A stretch of DNA of 64,000 bases, from assembly GCA_046598415.1 (NCBI GenBank), contig JBKJIG010000006.1, forward strand, positions 32,553 through 96,552. The letters run 5' to 3'. Source of the DNA: VFJZ01 sp046598415 (GTDB lineage: Bacteria; Actinomycetota; Thermoleophilia; Gaiellales; F1-60-MAGs149). The position numbers and the translations under genes are program-made. Each line of letters starts with the position of its first letter. Positions within the stretch are counted from its first letter, which is position 1. Shown piece after piece: positions 51,213-61,702 of the stretch. A model generated the notes under the pieces. That model had not been told where the DNA came from. It saw nothing but the letters and a program-made list of their open reading frames with translations, and ran no database searches.

Positions 51213-51227
51213 AGCGCGCGCGAGGCG

Positions 51228-51407
51228 CTACCGCTCGTTCGCGGGCGGCGGATCCCGTCGCCGACGCACCAGCAGACGCGACAGCTCGTCCAGCTCGTGC
51301 GGTGCGAACGCGCGGACGTCGACGCCGGCCTCGTCGAGGAGCAGCGCGATGTCGAGGCGGGCGATCACCCCGGCGAGGCGCTCGTCCGCTACCGGCTCGT
51401 CCGCCAT
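51228..51407 (-). CDS. Small hypothetical protein upstream of selC
   Basis: A 59-residue acidic/basic protein (MADEPVADERLAGVIARLD... ending LLVRRRRDPPPANER), with codon third positions strongly G/C as in real genes here. Predicted mostly helical, no membrane segment or known motif. An in-frame GTG at 51410 is an alternative start. It sits between the ettA-tail-like fragment and the selenocysteine tRNA, same strand, and could be co-transcribed with selC. Function unknown; could be spurious. Confidence 0.45.
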   Translation of the reverse strand: MADEPVADERLAGVIARLDIALLLDEAGVDVRAFAPHELDELSRLLVRRRRDPPPANER

Positions 51408-51420
51408 CACTCGAAGTATC

Positions 51421-51456
51421 TCAGTGGAAGACGGGCTGGTACCGGATGCGGTGGGG
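51421..51456 (-). pseudogene. Fragment resembling the last 12 codons of ettA
   Basis: In one minus-strand frame this 36-bp stretch reads PHRIRYQPVFH-stop. The true ettA end at 58482-58517 reads PHRIRYKPVVR-stop. By eye about 30 of 36 bases match, including both sides of the stop. It is not part of an open gene and lies in the 74-bp gap between two genes. It may be a leftover of a duplicated ABC-F gene, or coincidence. Confidence 0.35.
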
Positions 51457-51481
51457 CCGGGCAGCCCGCCGTCGGCGGCGT

Positions 51482-51907
51482 TCAGCCGGGCGGCGTCGGC
51501 CGGTAGATCGGGCCGCGTTCGAGGACGCGCTCGAGCTGCCCCTCGTGGGCGTAGTCGGGGTAGGTGTCGACGCGCACCTCCTCGCCGACCTGGCCGGGGT
51601 AGCCCAGGCGCCGCTGCACCGCGCGGTGCAGGTAGTAGCCGGCGATGACGGCGGTGACCAGCGCGTCGTGGGCCGGCGGGTCGTCAGCCGCGAGCAGCTG
51701 GACGTGTGCGAGCGGGTCGGCGTCGCCAGGCGTCTCGAGGGCGCGCCGGAGGTCGGGCGCGAGATCGGGCCGAGACGCAAGCACGACGTCGAGCTGGCGG
51801 CCGCCGATGTCGACGGCGCTGGGCGCGGGCATCTCGCCGGTCGCGGGGATGAGGACGTCCGCGATCCGCGTCAGGCGATCGCGCAGGTGCAGGTCGACCG
51901 CGGTCAT
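51482..51907 (-). CDS. Gluconate 2-dehydrogenase subunit 3-like small subunit
   Basis: A 141-residue protein (MTAVDLHLRDRLTRIADVLIPATGEMPAPSAVDIG...; YYLHRAVQRRLGYPG near the end) resembling the small subunit that accompanies GMC-type membrane dehydrogenases. It starts in an ATGA overlap with the GMC gene just upstream on the strand, as such subunits usually do. No cofactor motif of its own is expected; it may help export or stabilise the large subunit, although I see no Tat signal. Last gene of the six-gene operon. Confidence 0.72.
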   Translation of the reverse strand: MTAVDLHLRDRLTRIADVLIPATGEMPAPSAVDIGGRQLDVVLASRPDLAPDLRRALETPGDADPLAHVQLLAADDPPAHDALVTAVIAGYYLHRAVQRRLGYPGQVGEEVRVDTYPDYAHEGQLERVLERGPIYRPTPPG

Positions 51908-53532
51908 GCAGGCACCCGCTGGTGGGCGCGGCGCTCGACCAGGCGATCGGCGAAGCGCAGGGCGAGCGAGCAGATGGTGTTGGTCGGGTTCACACCGCCG
52001 GCGGTCACGAAGACGCTGCCGTCGACGACGTAGAGGTTGTCGACGTCGTGCGCCCGGCCCCACTCGTCGACCACCGAGGTGGCCGGATCGGCGCCCATCC
52101 GCGCCGTGCCGAGCACGTGCCAGCCCGCGCTGCGCATCAGGGTCAGCGTGTCGACGCTCCGCGCGCCGGCTTCGAGCAGCGACTCACGGGCCCGCGCGGC
52201 GTGGAAGTCGAGCAGCCGCCGCGAGTTCTCCGATGCTCGGTACGTCACGCGCGGCGCCGGCGTGCCGGTCGCGTCGACGAGCACCGGGTCGAGCGTGACG
52301 CGGTTGCCGGGGTCGGGCAGGTCCTCGCCGAAGATGCCCCAGCTGAGGCAGTGGCCGAAGCGCTCGCGGACGCGCGCGTGATGCTCTGCGCCCCACACGG
52401 CGGCGCCCGCCCGCGCGGGCATGGCGGCGTTCATCGGTCCGCCGGTCGACGGCGCGAGGCTCCACTTCGCGCCGCGGACGAAGCCGCGGCGCTCGTCGGA
52501 CTCGTAGAACTGCAGCGAGTGGATGCGCGAGCCGACGTTGCCGCGCCACGTCTCGAGCGGGTCGTCGAAGACGCCGGTCGCAACGGCGAACGGATGCATC
52601 ATCAGCCGCCGCCCGACCAGGCCGCTGGTGTTCGCAAGGCCGTCCGGGAACGCCGCGCTCGCCGACAGCAGCAGCAGCCGCGCGGTGCCGATCGCGTTCG
52701 CGGCCAGCACCACGACGTCGGCATCCACGCGGTGCGTCGTACCGTCGGCGGCCACGTACTCGGCGCCGGTCAGAAGCCCGCCCGGTCCCAGCAGCAGCCG
52801 CGTCGCCGTCGCGCCCGTCAGCACGCGCGCGCCCTGCGCGATCGCCTGCGGCCAGTGGGTGACGTCGGTCGACGCCTTCGCGCCCTCCGGGCACCCCTGC
52901 ATGCACGTGCCCCACTGCGCGCACGGATGGCGGCCGGCGTACGGCGCCGACAGCACCGCGCTCGGCGCGGGCCACCAGTGCCAGCCGAGCCGGTCGTGCG
53001 CCCGCACCACGTCCATCACGCCGCGCCCGAGCGGCAGCGGCGGCAGCGGCAGGTCGGCGCCTGGCGGATAGGCCGGATCCAACGCCAGCCCGGCGACGCC
53101 GACGTCGCGCGCGATCCGGTCGTAGGCGGGCTCGAGCTGCTCGTAGGAGAGGGGCCAGTCGTCGGCCACGCCGTCCAGCGTGCGGACGCGGAAGTCGGAT
53201 GGCGTGAGGCGCGGCCAGTCGCCGGCGTAGAGCACGGTCGAGCCGCCGACGCCGTTGAACATGAGCGGCACGATGTCGGACGCCGAGACGTCGATCGGGT
53301 AGTCGGCCGGGCGCCCGCGGACGTTCGGATCGGGCGACCACTGCTTCAGCGCCTGCAGCTCCCAGTCGGGCTTCGGCCCCGGGTAGTCGGCGGGGTCGGG
53401 CCAGTCGCCCTGCTCGAGGCAGAGGACGTCCATGCCGGCCTCCGCGAGGCGGCGCCCGACGACTCCGCCGGCCGCGCCCGCCCCGACGATCAGGACGTCT
53501 ACGCGAGGAACAGGAACTGGCTGCGCTCCCAC
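51904..53532 (-). CDS. GMC-family FAD oxidoreductase
   Basis: A 542-residue glucose-methanol-choline oxidoreductase. N-terminal FAD fingerprint VLIVGAGAAGGVVGRRLAEAG, a GMC substrate region with the cysteine cluster CAQWGTCMQGC found in gluconate/sorbitol-dehydrogenase-like members, and the C-terminal catalytic segment GWHVLGTARMG with GGVNPTNTI. It oxidises an alcohol or sugar and passes electrons onward, partnered by the small subunit gene. GTG 53532 is the only good start and makes the gene overlap the preceding GS-like gene by 34 nt. Confidence 0.87.
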   Translation of the reverse strand: MGAQPVPVPRVDVLIVGAGAAGGVVGRRLAEAGMDVLCLEQGDWPDPADYPGPKPDWELQALKQWSPDPNVRGRPADYPIDVSASDIVPLMFNGVGGSTVLYAGDWPRLTPSDFRVRTLDGVADDWPLSYEQLEPAYDRIARDVGVAGLALDPAYPPGADLPLPPLPLGRGVMDVVRAHDRLGWHWWPAPSAVLSAPYAGRHPCAQWGTCMQGCPEGAKASTDVTHWPQAIAQGARVLTGATATRLLLGPGGLLTGAEYVAADGTTHRVDADVVVLAANAIGTARLLLLSASAAFPDGLANTSGLVGRRLMMHPFAVATGVFDDPLETWRGNVGSRIHSLQFYESDERRGFVRGAKWSLAPSTGGPMNAAMPARAGAAVWGAEHHARVRERFGHCLSWGIFGEDLPDPGNRVTLDPVLVDATGTPAPRVTYRASENSRRLLDFHAARARESLLEAGARSVDTLTLMRSAGWHVLGTARMGADPATSVVDEWGRAHDVDNLYVVDGSVFVTAGGVNPTNTICSLALRFADRLVERRAHQRVPA

Positions 53533-54854
53533 TCGGTCACCTGGTCGTGCCAGTCGTCGCCCCCGTAGCCGGGGTTCGCGGCCCGGGCCTTCGCGATCTC
53601 GTGGCGCTTCAGGGCGACGAATGCCTGGACGAACTCCGGGTCGAGCGCGCTGCGCAGCGCCTCGTCGGCCTCGAACGCCGCCAGCGAGTCCTCCAGCGTC
53701 CGGGGCAGGGGGACGAGGTCGTCGCGGTGGTACGCGTTCGTCTGCAGCGGCGGCGGTGGCTCGACGCGGCGGGCGATGCCATCGAGCATCGCGACCAGCA
53801 TCCCGGCCAGCGCGAGGTACGGATTCGAGGCCGCCGAGCCGAGCCGGTCCTCGATGTGGGTCGCGTCGCCGCGACCGGCCTTGACGCGGATCGCGACCGA
53901 CCGGTTCTCGAAGCCCCACGTGACGCTGGCCGGCGCGTACGTGCCCTTGCGGTAGCGCTTGGCGCAGTTGACCGTCGGGCCGAGGAAGGCGTTCAGCGCC
54001 GCCGCGTGCTCGAGCAGGCCGCCGATCGCCCACCCGAACTCGGGCGTCAGCTCGCCCTGCGCGGCGTCCCAGAAGATATTGCGCCCCGCTTCGAAGAGGC
54101 TCATGTGCAGGTGGCTGCTCGACCCGCTGGCGTCGATGAACGGCTTCGTCATGAAGCTCGCGAGCAGGCCGTGCTGGACCGCGATCTCCTTCGCGTACGT
54201 CTTGTAGGTGAAGTTGTCGTCGCCGCCGGCGAGGCCTTCGACTGGCGAGAACGTGAGCTCGTACTGCGTCGGGCCCCATTCCTGGTTCAGCGTCCGCGGG
54301 CGCAGGCCGAGCGCCTGCAGGTGGCGGACGATCTCCGGCAGCACCGGCAGGCGCTGGTTCGTGAGCGTGGTCGTGATGTCCGTGCCGCCGAACGGCGGCA
54401 GCCGGGTGACGGCGTCGAGCACGAAGAACTCGTACTCGGCCTGCATCAGCGCCCTCAGGCCCTGCGCCGCGGCGCGGTCGACCACCCGGCGCAGCACGCG
54501 TCGCGGGCTGGCCTCGACCGGCCGGCCGTCGGAGTACTCCACGTCGCAGATCACCCGCGCCTGGCCGGCGACGTGCGGTAGCACGCGGAACGTCGCCAGA
54601 TCCGGGCGCAGCACCAGGTCGGCGAACGTCAGGTCCTCGCCGAACCCGGTTCCGGTCGCGAGCCAGCACTGGTGGTCCCAGCAGTAGATGTCGCTCACCA
54701 GCGCCAGGCCGGTATCGACGAAGCCCCAGAAGTGGTCGGCCGTGACGGTCTTGCCGCGCGACACGCCGTTCAGGTCGGGCGTCTCGAAGCGCACCAGCTC
54801 GACGCCGTGCGTGCGGATCAGCTGCTCGACCTCGTCCCGACCGGGCGCCTTCAT
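53499..54854 (-). CDS. Glutamine synthetase-family ligase (second copy)
   Basis: A 451-residue GS-fold protein from ATG 54854 (TTG 54863, directly after the previous stop, is the alternative). Motifs: AEYEFFVL (metal Glu pair), GPTQYELTF, SSSHLHMSL (ATP-loop His), NCAKRYRKGTYAP, and the arginine segment RVKAGRGDATHIEDRLGSAASNPYLA. It lacks the adenylylation-loop features of housekeeping GlnA and resembles GlnT/gamma-glutamyl-amine ligases. In an operon with a GMC oxidoreductase, DHDPS-family lyase and epimerase it probably modifies an amino sugar or amine; substrate unknown. Confidence 0.83.
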   Translation of the reverse strand: MKAPGRDEVEQLIRTHGVELVRFETPDLNGVSRGKTVTADHFWGFVDTGLALVSDIYCWDHQCWLATGTGFGEDLTFADLVLRPDLATFRVLPHVAGQARVICDVEYSDGRPVEASPRRVLRRVVDRAAAQGLRALMQAEYEFFVLDAVTRLPPFGGTDITTTLTNQRLPVLPEIVRHLQALGLRPRTLNQEWGPTQYELTFSPVEGLAGGDDNFTYKTYAKEIAVQHGLLASFMTKPFIDASGSSSHLHMSLFEAGRNIFWDAAQGELTPEFGWAIGGLLEHAAALNAFLGPTVNCAKRYRKGTYAPASVTWGFENRSVAIRVKAGRGDATHIEDRLGSAASNPYLALAGMLVAMLDGIARRVEPPPPLQTNAYHRDDLVPLPRTLEDSLAAFEADEALRSALDPEFVQAFVALKRHEIAKARAANPGYGGDDWHDQVTEWERSQFLFLA

Positions 54855-54863
54855 GGGGTGCAA

Positions 54864-55907
54864 CTATGCCAGCCAGCGCGCGAGGTTCGCGGCCACGAAG
54901 GCGTCGTCGGAGAGCTCCGGGTAGAGGCGGTAGACGCGATCGATCTCCGCCGCCTGGCCGGGGCTCAGGTCCTCTGCCTCGTCGAGACACCAGCGACCCT
55001 CGAGGAGGCCCTGGCGCCGCAGCACCTCGTGGCAGCCGGCGATCACGCCTCCGAACGCGTTCGCAACGTCGAAGAACGCGGCGTTGCAGTCGGTCACCGC
55101 GCTGTCGAGCGCGAGCAGGTCGGCGGGCACGGCCGCCAGCTCGCGCGCGGCGTGGCAGCGCTCGAGGATCGCGACGGCCGTCCGCGTCCAGACCGACCAG
55201 TGGCCGAGCAGGCCCCCGACGAAGCGCAGCTCGCCGGCCTCGGTGCGAAACGGCACGGTCAGGTCGAGCACCAGGTGGTCGTCATTGCCGGTGTACAGCG
55301 AGATCCGGTCCTGGGCGCCCGCCGCCGCGACGCCATGGACGACGTCGAGCGTCCGGTAGCGGTCGAACGGCGCCACCTTGATCCCGACCACGTTGGAGAT
55401 CGTCGCGAACTGCTGCCAGAACGCGCGCGAGAGGAGGACGCCGCCGACGGCCGGCTGCAGGTAGAAGCCGATCACCGGCAGCTCGTCGGCGAGGGCGCGG
55501 CAGTGCGCGAGCATCTCCTCCTCGCTCGCGCCGCGGAACGCCGCGAGGCTGACGAGCGCCGCGTGGTAGCCCAGGTCGCGCGCGACCCGGGCCTCGGCCA
55601 CCGCCTGCCCGGTGCGCCCGGCGACGCCGGCGACGAGAAACAGCGGTCGCGTCGTCCAGGCCCGCGCCGTCTCGGCCGCGAGCTCGAGCACGGGGCGGTA
55701 GAGCCCGACGTCGCGAATCGCGAACTGCGTCGTGTGGACGCCGACGGCGAGACCGCCGGCGCCGGCGTCCAGGTAGTAACGCGTCAGCGCGCGCTGACGG
55801 CGCTCGTCGAGGTGCCGGCCGGCATCGAGCGCGAGCGGGTGCGCCGGGATGACGGTGCCGGCGCGGAACGTCGCGAGCGCGTCGGCCGGGATCTCCTGCC
55901 AGCGCAT
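54864..55907 (-). CDS. Dihydrodipicolinate synthase-family (class I) lyase
   Basis: A 347-residue DapA/N-acetylneuraminate-lyase-family TIM barrel, somewhat longer than DapA (about 295). The Schiff-base lysine lies in VVGIKVAPFD and the catalytic tyrosine in IGFYLQPAVGG; GGLAVGVHTTQFA replaces the usual GTTGE loop, so it is not a housekeeping DapA. Such enzymes make or break C-C bonds with pyruvate or related keto acids, e.g. sugar-acid dehydratase/aldolases. Start ATG 55907 shares a base with the preceding TGA. Confidence 0.82.
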   Translation of the reverse strand: MRWQEIPADALATFRAGTVIPAHPLALDAGRHLDERRQRALTRYYLDAGAGGLAVGVHTTQFAIRDVGLYRPVLELAAETARAWTTRPLFLVAGVAGRTGQAVAEARVARDLGYHAALVSLAAFRGASEEEMLAHCRALADELPVIGFYLQPAVGGVLLSRAFWQQFATISNVVGIKVAPFDRYRTLDVVHGVAAAGAQDRISLYTGNDDHLVLDLTVPFRTEAGELRFVGGLLGHWSVWTRTAVAILERCHAARELAAVPADLLALDSAVTDCNAAFFDVANAFGGVIAGCHEVLRRQGLLEGRWCLDEAEDLSPGQAAEIDRVYRLYPELSDDAFVAANLARWLA

Positions 55908-56725
55908 CAGCCGAGCTCCGGCCCGGCGATGGCGTGGACGAGGGCCGGGTTGCCGGCGATCGAGTCGCGGCCGAGCGCCATCCGCACGTACGGCCGCTCC
56001 GGCGTGAAGCCGCGGCCGGCGAGGTGGGCGGCGACGGCCGTCGCTCGTTCCGGGACGTCGATGATGGCCGTGCCGGTGAGGGTGTCGAGGCCCGCGGCGA
56101 GCAGGGTCACCGCGGTGGTCGCGTCGCGTGCGACGAGCGGGCCGATCTGCGATCCGGTGCGGCCGGCGCGTGACAGCAGGTGCCCGTCGGCGCGCGCACC
56201 GCGCGCGACCGGTGCGGGGCGCGCGGCGAGGTCGGCGAGAATCGCGCTGCGGTCGGCGCCGAACGCCTCCTGATCGAGCTCGAGATCGGCCGCCGGTGCC
56301 GTCTCGGACGTGCCGCCGCCGCCCGGCCCGCGCCACCGCATCAGGTTCGCGACGGGCCGGAACCCCATCGGACCGTAGACGCCGGCACCGGCCGGTGTCG
56401 CGTCCAGCACGGCGACCAACCCGGCCTCCGTCAGCGCCCCGGTGGCCCGCTCGACCAGCCGCGTCGCGAGGCCGAGCCGCCGGTACGGCGTGTGCACGAG
56501 CACCATGCTCACCCAGCCGAGCACGGGTGGGTAGGGGAGTGCGATCGCCGTCGCCACGACCCTCCCGGCGTCCCGCACCGCGAAGCCGTTGCCGAGCCGG
56601 AGCATGAGCCGCCAGTCCGCGGCGACCTGATTCCAGCCGGCCTCGGCGGCGAGGGCGATCGCGTCGTCGAGGTCGTCCAAGCCGAGGATCTCGATCGGCG
56701 CGGCGCGCGCATCAGAAGGAGCCAT
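55907..56725 (-). CDS. GNAT-family N-acetyltransferase
   Basis: A 272-residue protein with an N-terminal GNAT domain (acetyl-CoA motif region VLVHTPYRRLGLATRLVERA, then VYGPMGFRPV) and a C-terminal second domain (about 150-272) as in double-domain GNATs. ATG 56725 overlaps the upstream epimerase by 14 nt. It would acetylate an amine, plausibly an intermediate or product of the operon. Substrate unknown. Confidence 0.85.
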   Translation of the reverse strand: MAPSDARAAPIEILGLDDLDDAIALAAEAGWNQVAADWRLMLRLGNGFAVRDAGRVVATAIALPYPPVLGWVSMVLVHTPYRRLGLATRLVERATGALTEAGLVAVLDATPAGAGVYGPMGFRPVANLMRWRGPGGGGTSETAPAADLELDQEAFGADRSAILADLAARPAPVARGARADGHLLSRAGRTGSQIGPLVARDATTAVTLLAAGLDTLTGTAIIDVPERATAVAAHLAGRGFTPERPYVRMALGRDSIAGNPALVHAIAGPELG

Positions 56726-57749
56726 CCCGCACCTCGAAGCCGGTCGGCTTGGAGAGCGTCGGCATGCCCCGCGCGAGCCAGTCCGCCTGCCAGGCGACGA
56801 GCGTCGAGACCGGCACGGCGGGCGTCCCGAACAGCGCGGTGGCGCGGCCGGCGTCGCTCAGCAGCGCGGTCGGAGCCTCCTCGCCGACGATCGTCGCCGT
56901 CGTGCCGAACTGCTCGGCGAAGGCGTGTGCGACCTCGCGGATCGACGTCGTCTCGGGGCCGGTCACGTTGAGCGGCTCGGTCGGCGTCGTGCAGTGCCGC
57001 AGGCAGCGCAGGGCGATGGCGTTCGCGTCGCCCTGCCAGATCACGTTGACGTGACCCATCGTCACGTCGACCGGCTCGCCGTCGCGGACCTTCCGCGCGA
57101 CGTCGTGCAGCACGCCGTAGCGCAGATCGATCGCGTAGTTGAGCCGGTAGATCAGGCCCGGCGTGCCGCGTGTCTCGGAGTACCAGCGCAGCACGCGCTC
57201 GCGGCCGATGCAGCTCGCGGCGTAGTCGCCGGGCGCCGGCAGCAGCGACTCGTCCTCGGTGGCGCCGCCCGATTCGACGGGGAGGAACGGGTAGACGTTG
57301 CCGGTCGAGAACGCGACGATCCGGCTCTGCGGCATCGCCTCGGCGACGAACATCGGGAGGATCGTGTTCGTCGCCCACGTGCGCGACGGCGCGTCGCTGG
57401 TACCGAACTTGTGACCGGCCATCAGGATCACGTTGCGGACGGCGGGAAGGCTCGCGATGGCGGTTCGGTCGAGCAGGTCGGCGCGGATCGGCTCGATGCC
57501 CTCCGCCACCAGCGCCGCGGCGACCGCCGGATCGCTGAAGCGTGCGACGGCGATGATCCGCTTGTCAGGTGCCGCACGGCGCGCCATCCGCGCCAGCGTC
57601 GGCCCCATCTTGCCGCCGACGCCGAGCAGCATCAGGTCGCCGTCGACCGCCGCCAGGTCGGCGACCACCTCGTGGGTCGGTCGCGACAGCCGCTCCTCCA
57701 GGTCCGCGACGTCGCGGGGCGGTGCGGAGCTCGTCTCGGCGGTCGGCAT
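56712..57749 (-). CDS. NAD-dependent epimerase/dehydratase-family protein (atypical active site)
   Basis: A 345-residue extended-SDR protein. The NAD-binding motif is LLGVGGKMGPTLARM (about residues 41-55) and FSTGNVYPF supplies the Ser/Thr region. The usual YxxxK is not evident: the aligned stretch reads SCIGRERVL, with Cys and Arg where Tyr and Lys are expected. It may therefore bind NAD and substrate without normal catalysis, or use an altered mechanism. First gene of the six-gene minus-strand operon; TAGACT lies 9 nt before ATG 57749 (57759-57764). Confidence 0.78.
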   Translation of the reverse strand: MPTAETSSAPPRDVADLEERLSRPTHEVVADLAAVDGDLMLLGVGGKMGPTLARMARRAAPDKRIIAVARFSDPAVAAALVAEGIEPIRADLLDRTAIASLPAVRNVILMAGHKFGTSDAPSRTWATNTILPMFVAEAMPQSRIVAFSTGNVYPFLPVESGGATEDESLLPAPGDYAASCIGRERVLRWYSETRGTPGLIYRLNYAIDLRYGVLHDVARKVRDGEPVDVTMGHVNVIWQGDANAIALRCLRHCTTPTEPLNVTGPETTSIREVAHAFAEQFGTTATIVGEEAPTALLSDAGRATALFGTPAVPVSTLVAWQADWLARGMPTLSKPTGFEVRDGSF

Positions 57750-57794
57750 GGGCTGTCGAGTCTACCGGACGCCCCGAGCCGCCTCGCGGGCCGG

Positions 57795-57800
57795 TAGGAT
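57795..57800 (+). promoter_or_regulatory. -10 box for the isochorismatase gene
   Basis: TAGGAT, 7 nt before GTG 57808. The divergent epimerase -10 (TAGACT, 57759-57764, minus) is 30 bp away. Confidence 0.45.
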
Positions 57801-57807
57801 CGCCTCC

Positions 57808-58481
57808 GTGAACGCACCTCGAGTCGCCGTCGACGTGCCCGTGGCCGACCGGCTGGTCGCGCCGGCGCTGCTGGTGGTCGACATGCAGAACGACTTCGTC
57901 CGCGCCGGCGCTCCGCTGGAGGTGCCCGACGCGCGGACGACGATCGACACGATCCGGCAGTTGCTGGCCGCGTTCCGCGACCGGCGCCTGCCCGTGCTCT
58001 ACACGCGGTTCTTCTCGCTCCGGGACGACAACCTCGCCTGGCTGTGGTCGCCGGAGTGCCACCCGGAGACGCGCGCGTGCTGGCCGGAGCACGAGCGGAC
58101 GTATGACGACGTGGCCGGTGAGCGACCGTGCGGCGACGTCATCGACGAGCTCGCGCCCGAGCCCGGCGAGCCGGTCGTCGACAAGCTCGGCTACGGCTCC
58201 TTCCACGGCACCGACCTCGACGTGCGCCTGCGCGCGCTCGGCGTCCGCTCGCTCGTGATCGCGGGCACCGTCACCCAGATCTGCGTGGAGGAGACGGCTC
58301 GCGAGGCGTACCACCACGGCTATGCGACGACGGTCGTCTCGGACGCCGTGTCGAGCTTCGCGCCCGACCTGCACGCCGCGACCCTGCGCAACTTCGCGAT
58401 GAAGTTCGGCTGGGTCACGGGTGCGGACGAGGTGATCACGGCGCTGGCCCCTGGGAGACCTGTTCCCCGCCCTCGACGGAT

Positions 58482-58485
<4 letters not shown>
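57808..58485 (+). CDS. Isochorismatase-family cysteine hydrolase
   Basis: A 225-residue isochorismatase-like hydrolase with the Asp-Lys-Cys triad: Asp25 (LVVDMQNDF), Lys126 (VDKLGYGSF) and Cys159 (GTVTQICVEETAR), preceded by the cis-peptide GTVTQ. Most such stand-alone enzymes are amidohydrolases (nicotinamidase, N-carbamoylsarcosine or biuret hydrolase type) rather than isochorismatases. Its location next to a GS/amine operon fits an amidase role. The stop overlaps the convergent ettA by 4 bp. Confidence 0.88.
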
Positions 58486-60155
<1,670 letters not shown>

Positions 60156-60253
60156 TGCGAGTCAGGGTATCGGCCCACGTCGACATGGGCGCCGTGCGCC
60201 GCGCCGCGCGGCCGGGTTGCGGCGCACGGGTCTCGCGAGAGATGATCCGCGGC

Positions 60254-61702
60254 ATGGCGACGCGCCCCACCCTCCACGGCATGGCCGACGTGCGCGCGTT
60301 CTTCCGCACCAACCCGACGCCGATCCACTTCGTCGGGCCGACAGCGTTCAACCTGCTCGGCCTCGACCGGTGGGTGCGGAGCCTCTACTACGTCAACTAC
60401 TACGACTCGTTCCAGAACCACCACCCGCGCGTGTTCGTACCGCACGAGCGCCCGTACCGCGCGTTCGAGTCGGCCGAGGAGATCTGCAACTACCTGCTCG
60501 GCCACAAGGAGGTCGTCGCCTTCTTCGACCAGCAGGGGCCGGGTGGCAAGGCGGCGTTCGTGATGTTCGACGAGGAGACCGAACGCCTCGCGGCCGAGGT
60601 CGGGCTCGAGATCATCCACCCGCCGTCGGCCCTGCGGAAGCGGCTCGACTCGAAGATCATCACGACGCAGATCGGCAACGACGCGGGCGTGCCGAGCGTG
60701 CCGAACGTGCTCGGCCGGGCCGGCTCCTACGAGCAGCTGCTCGCGCTCGCGGCGGCCAACGGAATCGGCGACGATCTGGTGGTGCAGACCCCGTACGGCG
60801 ACTCCGGGCGAACGACGTTCTTCGTCCGCACCGCCGACGACTTCGCGAAGGACCGCGAGGCGCTGGTGACGCAGGAGCTGAAGGTGATGCGGCGCATCCG
60901 CCCGTTCGAGGTGTGCGTCGAGGGCGTCATCACGCGGCACGGCACCATCGTCGGTCCGTACGTCGGCTCGACCGTCGGCCACCCCGAGCTGACGCCGTAC
61001 AAGGGCGGCTGGTGCGGCAACGACCTGTTCCCCGACGTCCTCGACGAGCAGCAGCGGGCGGAGGCCAGTGCCATGGTGCGACGGCTCGGCGACCGGCTCG
61101 CGAAGGAGGGGTATCGCGGCTTCTTCGAGGTCGACTTCCTCGTCGATCGCGACACCGGCGGCATCTACCTCGGCGAGCTGAATCCGCGCGTGTCCGGACT
61201 GTCGCCGATCACTCACGTGACGCTCGGGGCCTACGCGGACGCGCCGCTGTTCCTCTTTCACCTGCTCGAGTACCTCGACGTCGACTACGAGATCGACGTG
61301 GACGAGATCAACGCGCGCTGGGCGCGCCTCGGCGCCGACGATGTCTGGTCGCAGCTGATCGTCAAGGAGATCGTCGACCGCGTCGAGCTGCTCACCGCCA
61401 CGCCCGAGACCGGCATCTACCGGCTCGAGGGCGAGCGGATGGTGCGCGTGCGGCCCGCCAACGACTGGCACAACCTGCTCGGCGAGGACGAGATCTTCTA
61501 CCTCCGCGTGCCGGCGCCCGGCGACTACCGCTACAAGGGCGCCGACCTCGGCGTGATCGTGGCGCGCGGCCGTATGCAGGGCGACGACCTCGAGCTGACG
61601 CCGCGCTGCGGGCGGTGGGTGAACGCGCTGCGCGCCTCGTTCACGGGCGTTCCGGTCGACCCCGAGCCGACCTACGAGCCGCCCACGCAGTTCAAGGCGT
61701 GA
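60254..61702 (+). CDS. ATP-grasp ligase/carboxylase-like protein
   Basis: A protein of about 482 residues (ATG 60254; ATGs at 60242 and 60185 are alternatives). The ATP-grasp fold is shown by VVQTPYGDSGRTTFFV (flexible lysine-free loop region), VTQELKVMRRIRPFEVCVEGVI, and the metal-binding FFEVDFLVDRDTGGIYLGELNPRVSGLSP near residues 290-320. It joins a carboxylate to an amine or similar nucleophile with ATP hydrolysis. It overlaps the downstream Ntn hydrolase by GTGA, so the two should work on related substrates. Exact reaction unknown. Confidence 0.78.
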   Translation: MATRPTLHGMADVRAFFRTNPTPIHFVGPTAFNLLGLDRWVRSLYYVNYYDSFQNHHPRVFVPHERPYRAFESAEEICNYLLGHKEVVAFFDQQGPGGKAAFVMFDEETERLAAEVGLEIIHPPSALRKRLDSKIITTQIGNDAGVPSVPNVLGRAGSYEQLLALAAANGIGDDLVVQTPYGDSGRTTFFVRTADDFAKDREALVTQELKVMRRIRPFEVCVEGVITRHGTIVGPYVGSTVGHPELTPYKGGWCGNDLFPDVLDEQQRAEASAMVRRLGDRLAKEGYRGFFEVDFLVDRDTGGIYLGELNPRVSGLSPITHVTLGAYADAPLFLFHLLEYLDVDYEIDVDEINARWARLGADDVWSQLIVKEIVDRVELLTATPETGIYRLEGERMVRVRPANDWHNLLGEDEIFYLRVPAPGDYRYKGADLGVIVARGRMQGDDLELTPRCGRWVNALRASFTGVPVDPEPTYEPPTQFKA

